Assembly: GCA_028282465.1 (NCBI GenBank)
Contig: JANQHX010000056.1
Span: 1-64,000 of the forward strand
Direction of reading: 5' to 3'
Length of the DNA: 64,000 nucleotides
Source of the DNA: Gynuella sp.
GTDB taxonomy: Bacteria; Pseudomonadota; Gammaproteobacteria; Pseudomonadales; Natronospirillaceae
Below are positions 10,453 through 18,739 of this stretch, one piece after another. Every line of letters begins with the position of its first letter. Position 1 is the first letter of the stretch. The notes beneath the pieces were generated by a model. It was not told the origin of the DNA. It saw nothing but the letters and a program-made list of their open reading frames with translations, and ran no database searches. The translations under genes were made by a program, and so were the position numbers.

Positions 10453-13400
10453 ATGTCAGCCAGCCAGCAGCAGGTATTGGACAAGCTGTTCAAGATCCTG
10501 TCGAAAGACCGTTATTATCTAATTTCTCAGTTCGATAAGCTTAAAAACCAGCCGGATTCTTCGGAATACAAAAAGTTAATAAGCAAAATCGATAAGTCTC
10601 ACGAAGCTTACCTACTTCGAGAGCAGGCGGTGCCAGTGAAAATTGAAATCGCCTCTGAATTGCCGGTTGGCGATAAGGCTGATGAAATTGAAAAGGTGAT
10701 TGCTGAAAATCAGGTGGTAATTCTGGCGGGTGAAACAGGTTCGGGTAAAACCACGCAGCTCCCCAAAATTTGTTTGAAGTTGGGCCGAGGTGTTGCAGGC
10801 ATGATTGGTCACACCCAGCCTCGTCGATTAGCTGCCCGTGCGGTTGCGACTCGGGTGGCAGAAGAGCTCGGAACACCTTTGGGTCAGCAGGTAGGTTTTC
10901 AGGTTCGATTCTCGGATCAAACTGCCGACAACACATTAGTTAAGATGATGACCGATGGTATTTTGTTGGCTGAAATTCAGCATGACCGTTATCTGTCTAA
11001 ATACGACACCATCATTATTGATGAAGCTCACGAACGATCATTAAACATCGATTTTCTATTGGGCATTTTACGCACTCTGTTGCCCAAACGTCCGGATCTA
11101 AAAATCATCATCACTTCTGCAACTATCGATGTCGATCGTTTTTCTAAACACTTTAACGACGCGCCAATTATTTCAGTTAGCGGTCGTACTTATCCGGTGG
11201 AGACAATATATCGGCCATTGGGTGTGGATTCAGAAGAGTCTGATGGAAAATATGATCTGGATGTCAGCCAGGGCATCCTTTCAGCAGTAGAAGAGATCAT
11301 TGAGCTGGAGCGCAAAGGAGAGACGCCTTCTAAAGGCGGTGACGTGTTGGTGTTCTTGCCGGGTGAACGGGAAATTCGGGAAACAGCCGAATTAATCCGC
11401 AGAGCCTCATTGCCTTTATTTGAAGTGTTGCCTCTTTATGCTCGCTTATCCGCAGCCGAACAACAGAGAGTTTTTGCTCCCCATGGTGGTCGCCGTATTG
11501 TGTTGGCTACCAATGTTGCGGAAACGTCGCTAACGGTTCCCGGTATTCATTATGTGATTGACCCAGGCTTGGTTCGTATCAGTCGCTATAGCTATAAATC
11601 TAAGGTTCAGCGTCTTCCCATTGAGGCGATTTCACAGGCATCTGCAAACCAAAGGGCCGGTCGATGTGGTCGTATTGCACCAGGCATGTGTATTCGTTTG
11701 TATTCAGAAGACGACTTTATTACTCGTGATGAATTTACTGATCCAGAAATTCTTAGAACAAATTTAGCGTCAGTTATTTTACAAATGCTGCAAATGGGAA
11801 TTCACGATATTGAAAAGTTCCCATTTGTGGATATGCCCGACAGCCGTTTTATTAAAGACGGTTTCACCTTACTGAAAGAACTCAATGCAGTGAGTGAGAA
11901 AGGGCGATTAACCGCCACAGGTCGTCAGTTAGCAAAACTTCCCGTGGATCCGCGCCTTGCGCGTATGCTTTTGGAAGCAGAAAAGCAGAAGTCGTTATCT
12001 GAAGTACTTATCATTGTGTCGGCTTTAGCGGTGCAAGACCCAAGGGAAAGGCCTCAGGAGAAAAGAGCCCAGGCCGATCAAGCTCATGCTGTTGATAAAG
12101 ACCGAGAGTCTGACTTCATCAGTTATTTAAATTTGTGGAATCGTTATGAAGAGCAGCGCCAGGAGTTGAGCCAGAATCAGCTGCGTAAATTCTGTAAGAA
12201 AAACTTTTTGAATTATATGCGCATGCGGGAGTGGCGTGATCTTCATCGACAACTGCATTTGGCAGCTAAAGATTTAAAATTCACAGAAAATAAAAACGAA
12301 GCGTCATATCAAAGTATTCATCAATCCTTATTGGCTGGTTTATTAAGCCATATTGCCAACCATAAGGAGGATCGCACTTTTGTTGCAGCCCGAGGCCGTC
12401 ACTGTGTTATTCATCCGTCAACAGGTGTGAAGAAAAAACAACCGAAATGGATAGCCAGTGCTGAGCTAGTGGAAACCACACAACTGTTTGCCCGCAGCAT
12501 TGCCATCATTCAATCTGAATGGATTGAGTCTTTATCCGCTCACCTGGTGAAGAAGCAGTACTTTGAGCCTCACTGGGAAAAGAAGCGGGCGCAGGTTGTG
12601 GCTTTTGAACAAGTGACCTTATATGGCCTAACTATTGTGAATCGTCGCAAGGTTCATTTTGGCAAAATAGACCCGATACAAGCTCGGGAAATTTTTATTC
12701 GCTCAGGTTTGGTGGAACAACAATACGCCAGTAATGCACGTTTTTATCAGAAAAATGCCCAGCTAATTTCTAAAATCGAAAACCTGGAAGCTAAAGCCCG
12801 TAGGAAAGATATTCTGGTAGACGATGAAACTCTATTTGAATTTTATGACTCAAAAATTCCTCCTGAGATTGTTAATGGCAATGGCTTTGAAGCTTGGCGA
12901 AAACAAGCAGAGCAAAAAGATCCTGACATACTTTTACTCACCGAAGAAAAATTAAAACAGCGCAATCCAGATGAAATAACCCACAACGCCTATCCGGAAT
13001 CCTTAAGTTGGAATGGCATTCAGTTCCCTATGCGTTACCACTTTGAGCCCGGTGCCAAAGACGATGGCGTGACGCTTAGAGTGCCAGCGGCGGCGCTTAA
13101 CCAGTTGTCAGAAAATCGTTTGCAATGGTTAGTGCCTGGGCTGCTGAAAGAAAAGTGCATTGCCCTGGTTAAATCCTTACCCAAACAGCTGCGTAAAAAC
13201 TTCGTGCCTGTGCCTAATTTTATTGAAGGTGCCTTACCAGACATTATCCACAGCGACGACAAGAGCCTGACCGAAGTGCTGGCACATAAACTCTTGCGGA
13301 TGACTGGAGTTAGAATTCCAGAAGACGCCTGGGATTTAACCGTTCTCGATGATCACTTAAAAATGAACATTGAAGTGGTGAACAGCAAGGGCAAAGTGTT

Positions 13401-14373
13401 GAGGCAGGGTAGAGAACTCTCGAAATTACTCACAGATACCCCTGAAGAAGAAACGCGGGCCGCACCTGAAGTTCTGGAAAGTGAAGAGCGTACAGTTGTT
13501 TTTACAGATTGGTCTTTTCCAGAATTACCAAAAGAACAATGGGTGTCTCAGGCTGGTATTAAAATGAAGCACTTCCCAGCATTAGTAGAAACAGTTGATG
13601 ACACCGGTATCAAAGGGGTGAGTATTCAACTCTTTGACAGTCCAGACCAGGCCAACCATGAACATCGAAATGGGGTTGTTCGGTTATTGCGAAATGGATT
13701 AAAGGTTCAGGAACAGCATATTGGTAAATTAATCCGCCAACACAAACAACTGGGTTTGCTCTATGCCCCTATTGGCAAAATAGAAGAACTTATTGAAGAC
13801 TTAACCCGAGCTGCGTTTTTTCAATGCTTTTTGCCTTTTACAGCTGAAGTGCCAAGAAGCCACAAAGAATTGGAAGTGTTACGGGAGCAGCATAGAGCTG
13901 AATTGGTTTCTGTGGCTGAGCGACTAATTAATTACTTAACCGAGAGTTTAAAAAGACGGTTAGGCATCAGTAAAAAAATTAAGAATAAAAAAGCTTCATT
14001 GGTAATGGCTTTCATCTACGCGGATATTAACGGCCAATTAGAAGCCTTATTCTACCCTGGCTTTATAAAACAGGTAGAAGAAAAATGGCTTAAAAATTAT
14101 TCGCGGTATCTAGAGGCTATCGAAATGCGTTTAGATCGCTCCAGCGGTGTACCTGCCAATGAGCAACTGATTATTGATGAACTCAACGGCTATGCTCAAC
14201 GTTATACTCAAAAGAAAAAGCAAATGGAAACCGAGCGCCGCTATTCAGAAGACCTGGAACTTTTTCGATGGATGATCGAAGAATATCGAGTGTCTTTGTT
14301 TGCGCAGAAATTAGGGACTGAAATGAGTATTTCTGCGAAACGACTGGAAAAACAATGGGAATTAGTTAAATAA
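10453..14373 (+). CDS. hrpA: ATP-dependent RNA helicase HrpA
   Basis: A DEAH-box helicase of about 1306 residues, close to E. coli HrpA (1300). Walker A GETGSGKTTQ (about residue 93), DEAHERS (motif II), SAT (motif III) and the QRAGRCGRIAPG motif VI are all present, followed by HA2/OB domains and the long HrpA-specific C-terminal region. HrpA acts in mRNA processing and in rescue of collided ribosomes. The open frame extends to 10399, but the ATG at 10453 (MSASQQQVLDKLFKIL) matches the family N-terminus better. Confidence 0.96.
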   Translation: MSASQQQVLDKLFKILSKDRYYLISQFDKLKNQPDSSEYKKLISKIDKSHEAYLLREQAVPVKIEIASELPVGDKADEIEKVIAENQVVILAGETGSGKTTQLPKICLKLGRGVAGMIGHTQPRRLAARAVATRVAEELGTPLGQQVGFQVRFSDQTADNTLVKMMTDGILLAEIQHDRYLSKYDTIIIDEAHERSLNIDFLLGILRTLLPKRPDLKIIITSATIDVDRFSKHFNDAPIISVSGRTYPVETIYRPLGVDSEESDGKYDLDVSQGILSAVEEIIELERKGETPSKGGDVLVFLPGEREIRETAELIRRASLPLFEVLPLYARLSAAEQQRVFAPHGGRRIVLATNVAETSLTVPGIHYVIDPGLVRISRYSYKSKVQRLPIEAISQASANQRAGRCGRIAPGMCIRLYSEDDFITRDEFTDPEILRTNLASVILQMLQMGIHDIEKFPFVDMPDSRFIKDGFTLLKELNAVSEKGRLTATGRQLAKLPVDPRLARMLLEAEKQKSLSEVLIIVSALAVQDPRERPQEKRAQADQAHAVDKDRESDFISYLNLWNRYEEQRQELSQNQLRKFCKKNFLNYMRMREWRDLHRQLHLAAKDLKFTENKNEASYQSIHQSLLAGLLSHIANHKEDRTFVAARGRHCVIHPSTGVKKKQPKWIASAELVETTQLFARSIAIIQSEWIESLSAHLVKKQYFEPHWEKKRAQVVAFEQVTLYGLTIVNRRKVHFGKIDPIQAREIFIRSGLVEQQYASNARFYQKNAQLISKIENLEAKARRKDILVDDETLFEFYDSKIPPEIVNGNGFEAWRKQAEQKDPDILLLTEEKLKQRNPDEITHNAYPESLSWNGIQFPMRYHFEPGAKDDGVTLRVPAAALNQLSENRLQWLVPGLLKEKCIALVKSLPKQLRKNFVPVPNFIEGALPDIIHSDDKSLTEVLAHKLLRMTGVRIPEDAWDLTVLDDHLKMNIEVVNSKGKVLRQGRELSKLLTDTPEEETRAAPEVLESEERTVVFTDWSFPELPKEQWVSQAGIKMKHFPALVETVDDTGIKGVSIQLFDSPDQANHEHRNGVVRLLRNGLKVQEQHIGKLIRQHKQLGLLYAPIGKIEELIEDLTRAAFFQCFLPFTAEVPRSHKELEVLREQHRAELVSVAERLINYLTESLKRRLGISKKIKNKKASLVMAFIYADINGQLEALFYPGFIKQVEEKWLKNYSRYLEAIEMRLDRSSGVPANEQLIIDELNGYAQRYTQKKKQMETERRYSEDLELFRWMIEEYRVSLFAQKLGTEMSISAKRLEKQWELVK

Positions 14374-14394
14374 TTTTTCAATTCCTTACTGTAC

Positions 14395-15255
14395 TTAATG
14401 CCAGACCCATTCTGGCAAGTTTTTGGTCTCTTTCGTTAAAAGAGGGTTGGGAATTTCGATAAAAGTTCTATTGTCTAAATCGACTTTTTCTAGCATGTCC
14501 TTAACCACCCAGTGATTGTAGAAAAACTCTAGGAAGCTGCCATCTTTATAGGTTTTTTCAAAACTGTTTTCTAGCAAGTTTGCTAACTCTAGATTATTTT
14601 TGTTTGTAAAAAAGTAACCAGCAAAAGGATATTTAAGCAGGATACTTTGTTCCACCATGAGGTTGGGATGTTCTGTCTTTTGCACAGATATCTCTCTAAA
14701 CGCTTCCCCAATACCCCTTGAAAAATAATCAGTACGATTGTTTGAAATCATTCTAAAAATGACATCATATTTGCTTTCTTCTTGCTTTAGCCCAGAGTTT
14801 TCTAATATCTCTATATCAGTCCAGCCGATACCTTGGTTACCAACAAACTGTTGTAAATCCATAAGAGAGGCGACTTTCGAAAACTCTTCTTTCCTATCCT
14901 TATTTATAATGAAAATTCGATACCCTAGCAAACCCCTCCATATTGGAAATCGAATTGGGTATAAAGTCTCTTCAAGGTAAATGGATGTGCCAAACCAGCC
15001 AATATCAATATCCTTGTTATTGATTAAACGCTTAATATCTCTGGATTGTGTAGTGATGCCTTGTTTAGAAAACTGAATTTTATAGGGTCTATCAGAAGCG
15101 TTTAATAGAAAGGTTAATAGATCGACAGGATAGGAATGACGTTCATTATCCACAGACTTGACCGGTACCCTGACTAGTAATGGATCCTCAGCGATTGCAT
15201 ATGAGGAAGCTAGCAGGATACTGAGAATCACACAGTATATTTTAGGAAAGGGCAT
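14395..15255 (-). CDS. Periplasmic solute-binding-type protein
   Basis: A 286-residue secreted protein with a signal peptide (residues 1-22, cleavage after AIA). The pattern resembles transporter substrate-binding domains: IQFSKQGITTQSRDIKRLIN followed by DIDIGWFGTS, a two-lobe fold. No permease adjoins it. It converges on hrpA with 21 bases between them and is transcribed away from the chemosensory-like cluster that starts at 15998. Proteins of this kind often act as ligand receptors for sensor systems; that link is inferred from position only. Confidence 0.6.
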   Translation of the reverse strand: MPFPKIYCVILSILLASSYAIAEDPLLVRVPVKSVDNERHSYPVDLLTFLLNASDRPYKIQFSKQGITTQSRDIKRLINNKDIDIGWFGTSIYLEETLYPIRFPIWRGLLGYRIFIINKDRKEEFSKVASLMDLQQFVGNQGIGWTDIEILENSGLKQEESKYDVIFRMISNNRTDYFSRGIGEAFREISVQKTEHPNLMVEQSILLKYPFAGYFFTNKNNLELANLLENSFEKTYKDGSFLEFFYNHWVVKDMLEKVDLDNRTFIEIPNPLLTKETKNLPEWVWH

Positions 15256-15997
15256 GTTGTTACTCAGTTGACTTCAAATTAGGTATTTATTTTTAAGCTT
15301 ATCATTAAACAGATTATAAAAAGAAAAAAAAGCACTGACTTCACAACTTATCATATATATTTTACGCAATGATGGTCGATGTGTTGTTTGAATGATGTCG
15401 GTATTGAGTGATGTTGTTCAAGAGAAATATATTTGTATAACCTATTTTAAACTATTTTAGTTTTTTGATTGATTAAATTTGATTTTGTGCTTATAGGTCA
15501 ACTCTCCTACTTTTAGTATTTTCAAGCTCAATAAAAAAGGTTGGATTATTTATCTCTTGACAACCGGCTTGGGTGTTTTATCAATGGTGACTCGTCCGTG
15601 CTACAAAAAAGATATAACAAAGGTTGAAGCTCTACTAATAGAAAGGCTGCGTTAAACTAGCAGATAATTTTTATGGATATGGCTTCTATCAAGTTGGTCG
15701 TCATTTTCTTGATAAAGCTATTGTTCACTTACCCACTACATTTCTCCCAGTAGGAGATTAACCAAATATTAATATTGTAACTTCATGTAATAGTTGGGCT
15801 GGATATCGTCAATAATTAATCCCTGCCGCCATGCTTCCCCTGCCAATAAATAACTGAAATCACTTGCATCTGCATTAGCTGAATCACTAGTAAAAATATT
15901 TTAAGCGCTAATTGCTTATGGGTCTGTGGTGTCTATATTGAAAGTTATCATCTTTTAAATAGGAGATGGGTGGCAGCCGAATGGATGAGGAATATTT
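15256..15997. other. Long AT-rich intergenic region, possible gene decay
   Basis: No intact gene is supported in these 742 bases. Two short open stretches on the plus strand look coding-like but lack starts and are in different frames: one ending at 15655 (...YKKDITKVEALLIERLR) and one at about 15663-15761 (...YGYGFYQVGRHFLD...). They could be remnants of one decayed gene. The segment also carries the promoters of the flanking divergent genes; AGGAG at 15961 and GAGG at 15987-15990 precede the next start. Confidence 0.35.
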
Positions 15998-16753
15998 ATG
16001 TTGGGCATGTTGGAAATTATTTTTGTTGCGATAGCGTTCATCGGTGCATTGAGCTATTACCTAAACTCAAGAAAAAAAATGACAGCATTGATTAGCGATA
16101 AGAATGAACAAATTAATGAAAAGATTGCTTTAGAGGGTCAAATTAGTGCTCTAGAACAGGAGTTAGATCACCTTAAATCTGCTCAGCGGAACAGTAAGAA
16201 TGATGTTGAAAATGAATTCTTGGAGCAACTCGATCGAGAAAAATCGAACGTTGAGCAGTTGACTGAAGAAATGCATGAATTAAGAGTGCAGTTAGAAGCC
16301 GCAAATCAATCCCATTCGGAACTTCAGAGTAGTTACAGTGACGGCTTACACGACATCAATAAGCCGCTAAAAGACTTAGGCAACCTGGCGTACGCAGTAG
16401 AAAGATGGCACCAAAGCTTAGACAGTTTAATTAGTCACAATCAGACCATGCACGAACAAAACTCTGAGTTTTCTAGAATTGTCAGTCAGATTGACTTGTT
16501 AGCCCTAAACGCTGCAATTGAAGCGGCAAGGGCCGGTGAAAATGGAAGAGGGTTTGCGGTTGTAGCAGACGAGGTTCGTAATCTTGCATCCCGCTCAAAA
16601 CAGTTGAGTGACAGTTATAAAGAGAATCTTGATAAAAATGATCTATTAACTTCAGTCACCTTTCAGGACATCCAGGCCGGCGGAAAAATGATCATGACTG
16701 AAATTCGAAATACCAGTGAAATGGTCGATAGGATGTTACAAAAGGAAGCTTAA
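15998..16753 (+). CDS. Short membrane-anchored MCP-tip protein without sensor domain
   Basis: A 251-residue protein with one N-terminal transmembrane helix (residues 5-22), a coiled coil (30-110) and the conserved MCP signalling hairpin (165-200: [20 protein letters not shown] then [15 protein letters not shown]). It has no periplasmic ligand domain, no HAMP and a much shortened cytoplasmic stalk. The C-terminal TFQDIQAGG (221-229) resembles the FQDxxxQ phosphatase motif of CheZ-like proteins, but the Gln four residues after the Asp is Gly here. GAGG lies seven bases before the ATG. It is the first gene of the signalling cluster and ends exactly where the CheX-like gene begins. Confidence 0.85.
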   Translation: MLGMLEIIFVAIAFIGALSYYLNSRKKMTALISDKNEQINEKIALEGQISALEQELDHLKSAQRNSKNDVENEFLEQLDREKSNVEQLTEEMHELRVQLEAANQSHSELQSSYSDGLHDINKPLKDLGNLAYAVERWHQSLDSLISHNQTMHEQNSEFSRIVSQIDLLALNAAIEAARAGENGRGFAVVADEVRNLASRSKQLSDSYKENLDKNDLLTSVTFQDIQAGGKMIMTEIRNTSEMVDRMLQKEA

Positions 16754-17332
16754 ATGGCAGATGCGATTGAGTTTTACAGTAAGCTTGAGGAATCACTCCA
16801 TGAGTCGCTTAAGCAGACCATATCTTCTAACAGCAATGACTTGAGAATCACTTCCACTGGTGTGACGGACGTGACCGGCATGTCTGAAACGGGTCGCGGA
16901 CATATGTTGGTGTTAACCATTAGTTCTTATTGCTTCCGGCTTATTATCGAAATAATTCAATACCACACAGAACAAACTGAAGCCTATATTGCTGATCAAC
17001 TTGGAATAGAAGTGGGTCATGTTACGGATGATAAATACATGGATGCACTCCTTGAATTTAGTAATGTACTTTGTGGTGAATTCAAAAGGAGATTGTCCGG
17101 TGTTTCAAATAGCCTAGGAATGTCTACTCCTTCTCAAATCAACAAAGACTGTAACAAGTATTTAGACTCTTTTACCAACATGAAGGCAGTAAAACTACAA
17201 ATGACTCAATCAAATGTTCCTTTGATGGATGTAATTTTACTAGCAGATGCTATACCTGAAATAGATGAGTTTATTAATTTACATGAAGTCGCGGTTGAAG
17301 AGGCTTCTTCCGGAGAGTTAGAGCTCTTTTAA
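16754..17332 (+). CDS. CheX/CheC-family phosphatase-like protein
   Basis: A 192-residue protein. The CheC/CheX signature D-x3-E-x2-N followed about 22 residues later by Pro is visible as Asp97, Glu101, Asn104 (DALLEFSN) and Pro126. In that family Glu and Asn align a water to dephosphorylate CheY-P. It is probably cytoplasmic. The ATG abuts the stop of the MCP-tip gene. The C-terminus ends SGELELF, nearly the same peptide that ends the next CheX-like protein. That resembles the way CheZ docks CheY through a C-terminal peptide. Confidence 0.78.
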   Translation: MADAIEFYSKLEESLHESLKQTISSNSNDLRITSTGVTDVTGMSETGRGHMLVLTISSYCFRLIIEIIQYHTEQTEAYIADQLGIEVGHVTDDKYMDALLEFSNVLCGEFKRRLSGVSNSLGMSTPSQINKDCNKYLDSFTNMKAVKLQMTQSNVPLMDVILLADAIPEIDEFINLHEVAVEEASSGELELF

Positions 17333-17347
17333 GGAGTTGGATAGGGT

Positions 17348-18331
17348 ATGACCGAAGAAAGTGTAATTACATCTAAAGCGTTGGTGTACGAGGCAGATGA
17401 GTCTGCATTAGAATTTTTAAAAGAATTTTTTTTAAAGAACAACATCCAAGGTATTAGAGAAAGAAAGAATGAAATTAACAAAGTTCTTGATGTGAATATT
17501 GATCTAGGGGCGGTGTTTCTTTCAGAATCGAAGGATGAATTTGGGTACAGTGGTTTTGATATTTGCAAAAAGATACATGAGGTTAGACCAGAACTCCCCA
17601 TCGTCATTCGTCGTCTTGAAGAACATAAAAACGAGCCCCTTCCTGAAGAAATTAATCAAGCTGTTGTTGCTCAGTACACCATTGATGATCTCGAATCATT
17701 AAAAGAATTTCTGCAAGTTAATTTATTTAATAGGCATTATCCTGCACCACTGGTTCATGAGGTGTTAGAAATCACATCTAATGCACTGCAATTCAATATC
17801 AAAAATATTTCCGTTGAAAACTCTGCTCCATACCTAGTCAAGGATATGTTGATATTCGGAGAAGTCTTTAGCTTGATTCCATTGGAAAGTAGCTGGTGTC
17901 GTGGATATATGACTATTCAATCACCAAGTAATGACTTTGAAAAATACATTGAATCCGATAGAACACATATACCTAGAAATGAATATTCTGGAAGCAGAGG
18001 CGTAAACTTTCTGCTAAATGAAATAACAAACCTAGTCTGGGGCGGAATTAAATCAAAATTCTTTACTGAAACTGATGACCAAGCATCAATAGGATCAGCC
18101 ATTCAGGTTCCCATTATGGTGAATCATGTTCATAAATTTATTTCATTTGGATCGCAAGAACCGCAATTGACATTTTCCTATGTCATTAAAGATGAGTTAG
18201 GCATTCTCCCCGATTTTAAAATCCTTCAAAAACTGATTTTTAATCTCACCTGGTCGCCTGATCTCATGAAAATATCAGACCAAATTATTTCTGATTCACT
18301 AGACTCTGGTGAGTTGGAATTTTTCGATTAA
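17348..18331 (+). CDS. Pseudo-receiver fused to CheX-like domain
   Basis: A 327-residue protein. Residues 8-120 have the outline of a receiver domain, but the phospho-acceptor position is not Asp (AVFLSESKDEFGYSGFDI, near residues 55-72), so it is probably not phosphorylatable. Residues 130-300 form a CheX-like domain with an ExxN motif at Glu225/Asn228 (LLNEITNLVWGG). The protein ends SGELEFFD, matching the tail of the preceding CheX-like protein. It is 15 bases downstream of that gene and 15 bases before cheY. The likely role is a second phosphatase or a scaffold for the CheY-like protein. Confidence 0.7.
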   Translation: MTEESVITSKALVYEADESALEFLKEFFLKNNIQGIRERKNEINKVLDVNIDLGAVFLSESKDEFGYSGFDICKKIHEVRPELPIVIRRLEEHKNEPLPEEINQAVVAQYTIDDLESLKEFLQVNLFNRHYPAPLVHEVLEITSNALQFNIKNISVENSAPYLVKDMLIFGEVFSLIPLESSWCRGYMTIQSPSNDFEKYIESDRTHIPRNEYSGSRGVNFLLNEITNLVWGGIKSKFFTETDDQASIGSAIQVPIMVNHVHKFISFGSQEPQLTFSYVIKDELGILPDFKILQKLIFNLTWSPDLMKISDQIISDSLDSGELEFFD

Positions 18332-18346
18332 TAAGAGGGTTTAATT

Positions 18347-18712
18347 ATGGCTAAAGTTCTCGTTGTAGATGATTCAGCAACAGTACGTAACGAAGTAAGT
18401 ACGTTTTTAACTGGAAACGGAATTCAGTGTGTGGTGGCAAATGACGGCCAAGACGGTCTTAAAAAAGTTCAGTCTGATTCTGATATCAAACTAGTTATAT
18501 CAGATGTAAATATGCCTGTTATGGATGGCTTAACCATGGTCGAAAAAATCCGTGGTGAGCTCAATAACTCAGCGTTGAATGTGATTATGTTAACTACTGA
18601 AAGCAATCCTAAGATGAAAGAAAGAGGCAAGTCCGCTGGAGTAAAAGGTTGGATAGTAAAGCCTTTTAATGGTGACGCCGTAGTGGGTTCGATTAAGAAG
18701 TTACTAGGCTAA
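18347..18712 (+). CDS. CheY-like stand-alone response regulator
   Basis: A 121-residue receiver with no output domain. The acidic pair Asp8/Asp9, the phospho-acceptor Asp53 (VISDVNMPVMDG), Thr83 and Lys105 (IVKPF) are all present, so it is phosphorylatable. It is sandwiched between two CheX-like genes and a CheA-like kinase, which makes it the presumed phosphate carrier of the cluster. The target could be the flagellar motor or another partner; nothing in the window shows which. Confidence 0.95.
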   Translation: MAKVLVVDDSATVRNEVSTFLTGNGIQCVVANDGQDGLKKVQSDSDIKLVISDVNMPVMDGLTMVEKIRGELNNSALNVIMLTTESNPKMKERGKSAGVKGWIVKPFNGDAVVGSIKKLLG

Positions 18713-18739
18713 CGTAAATTTAAAATTGGGAGGGTTATC

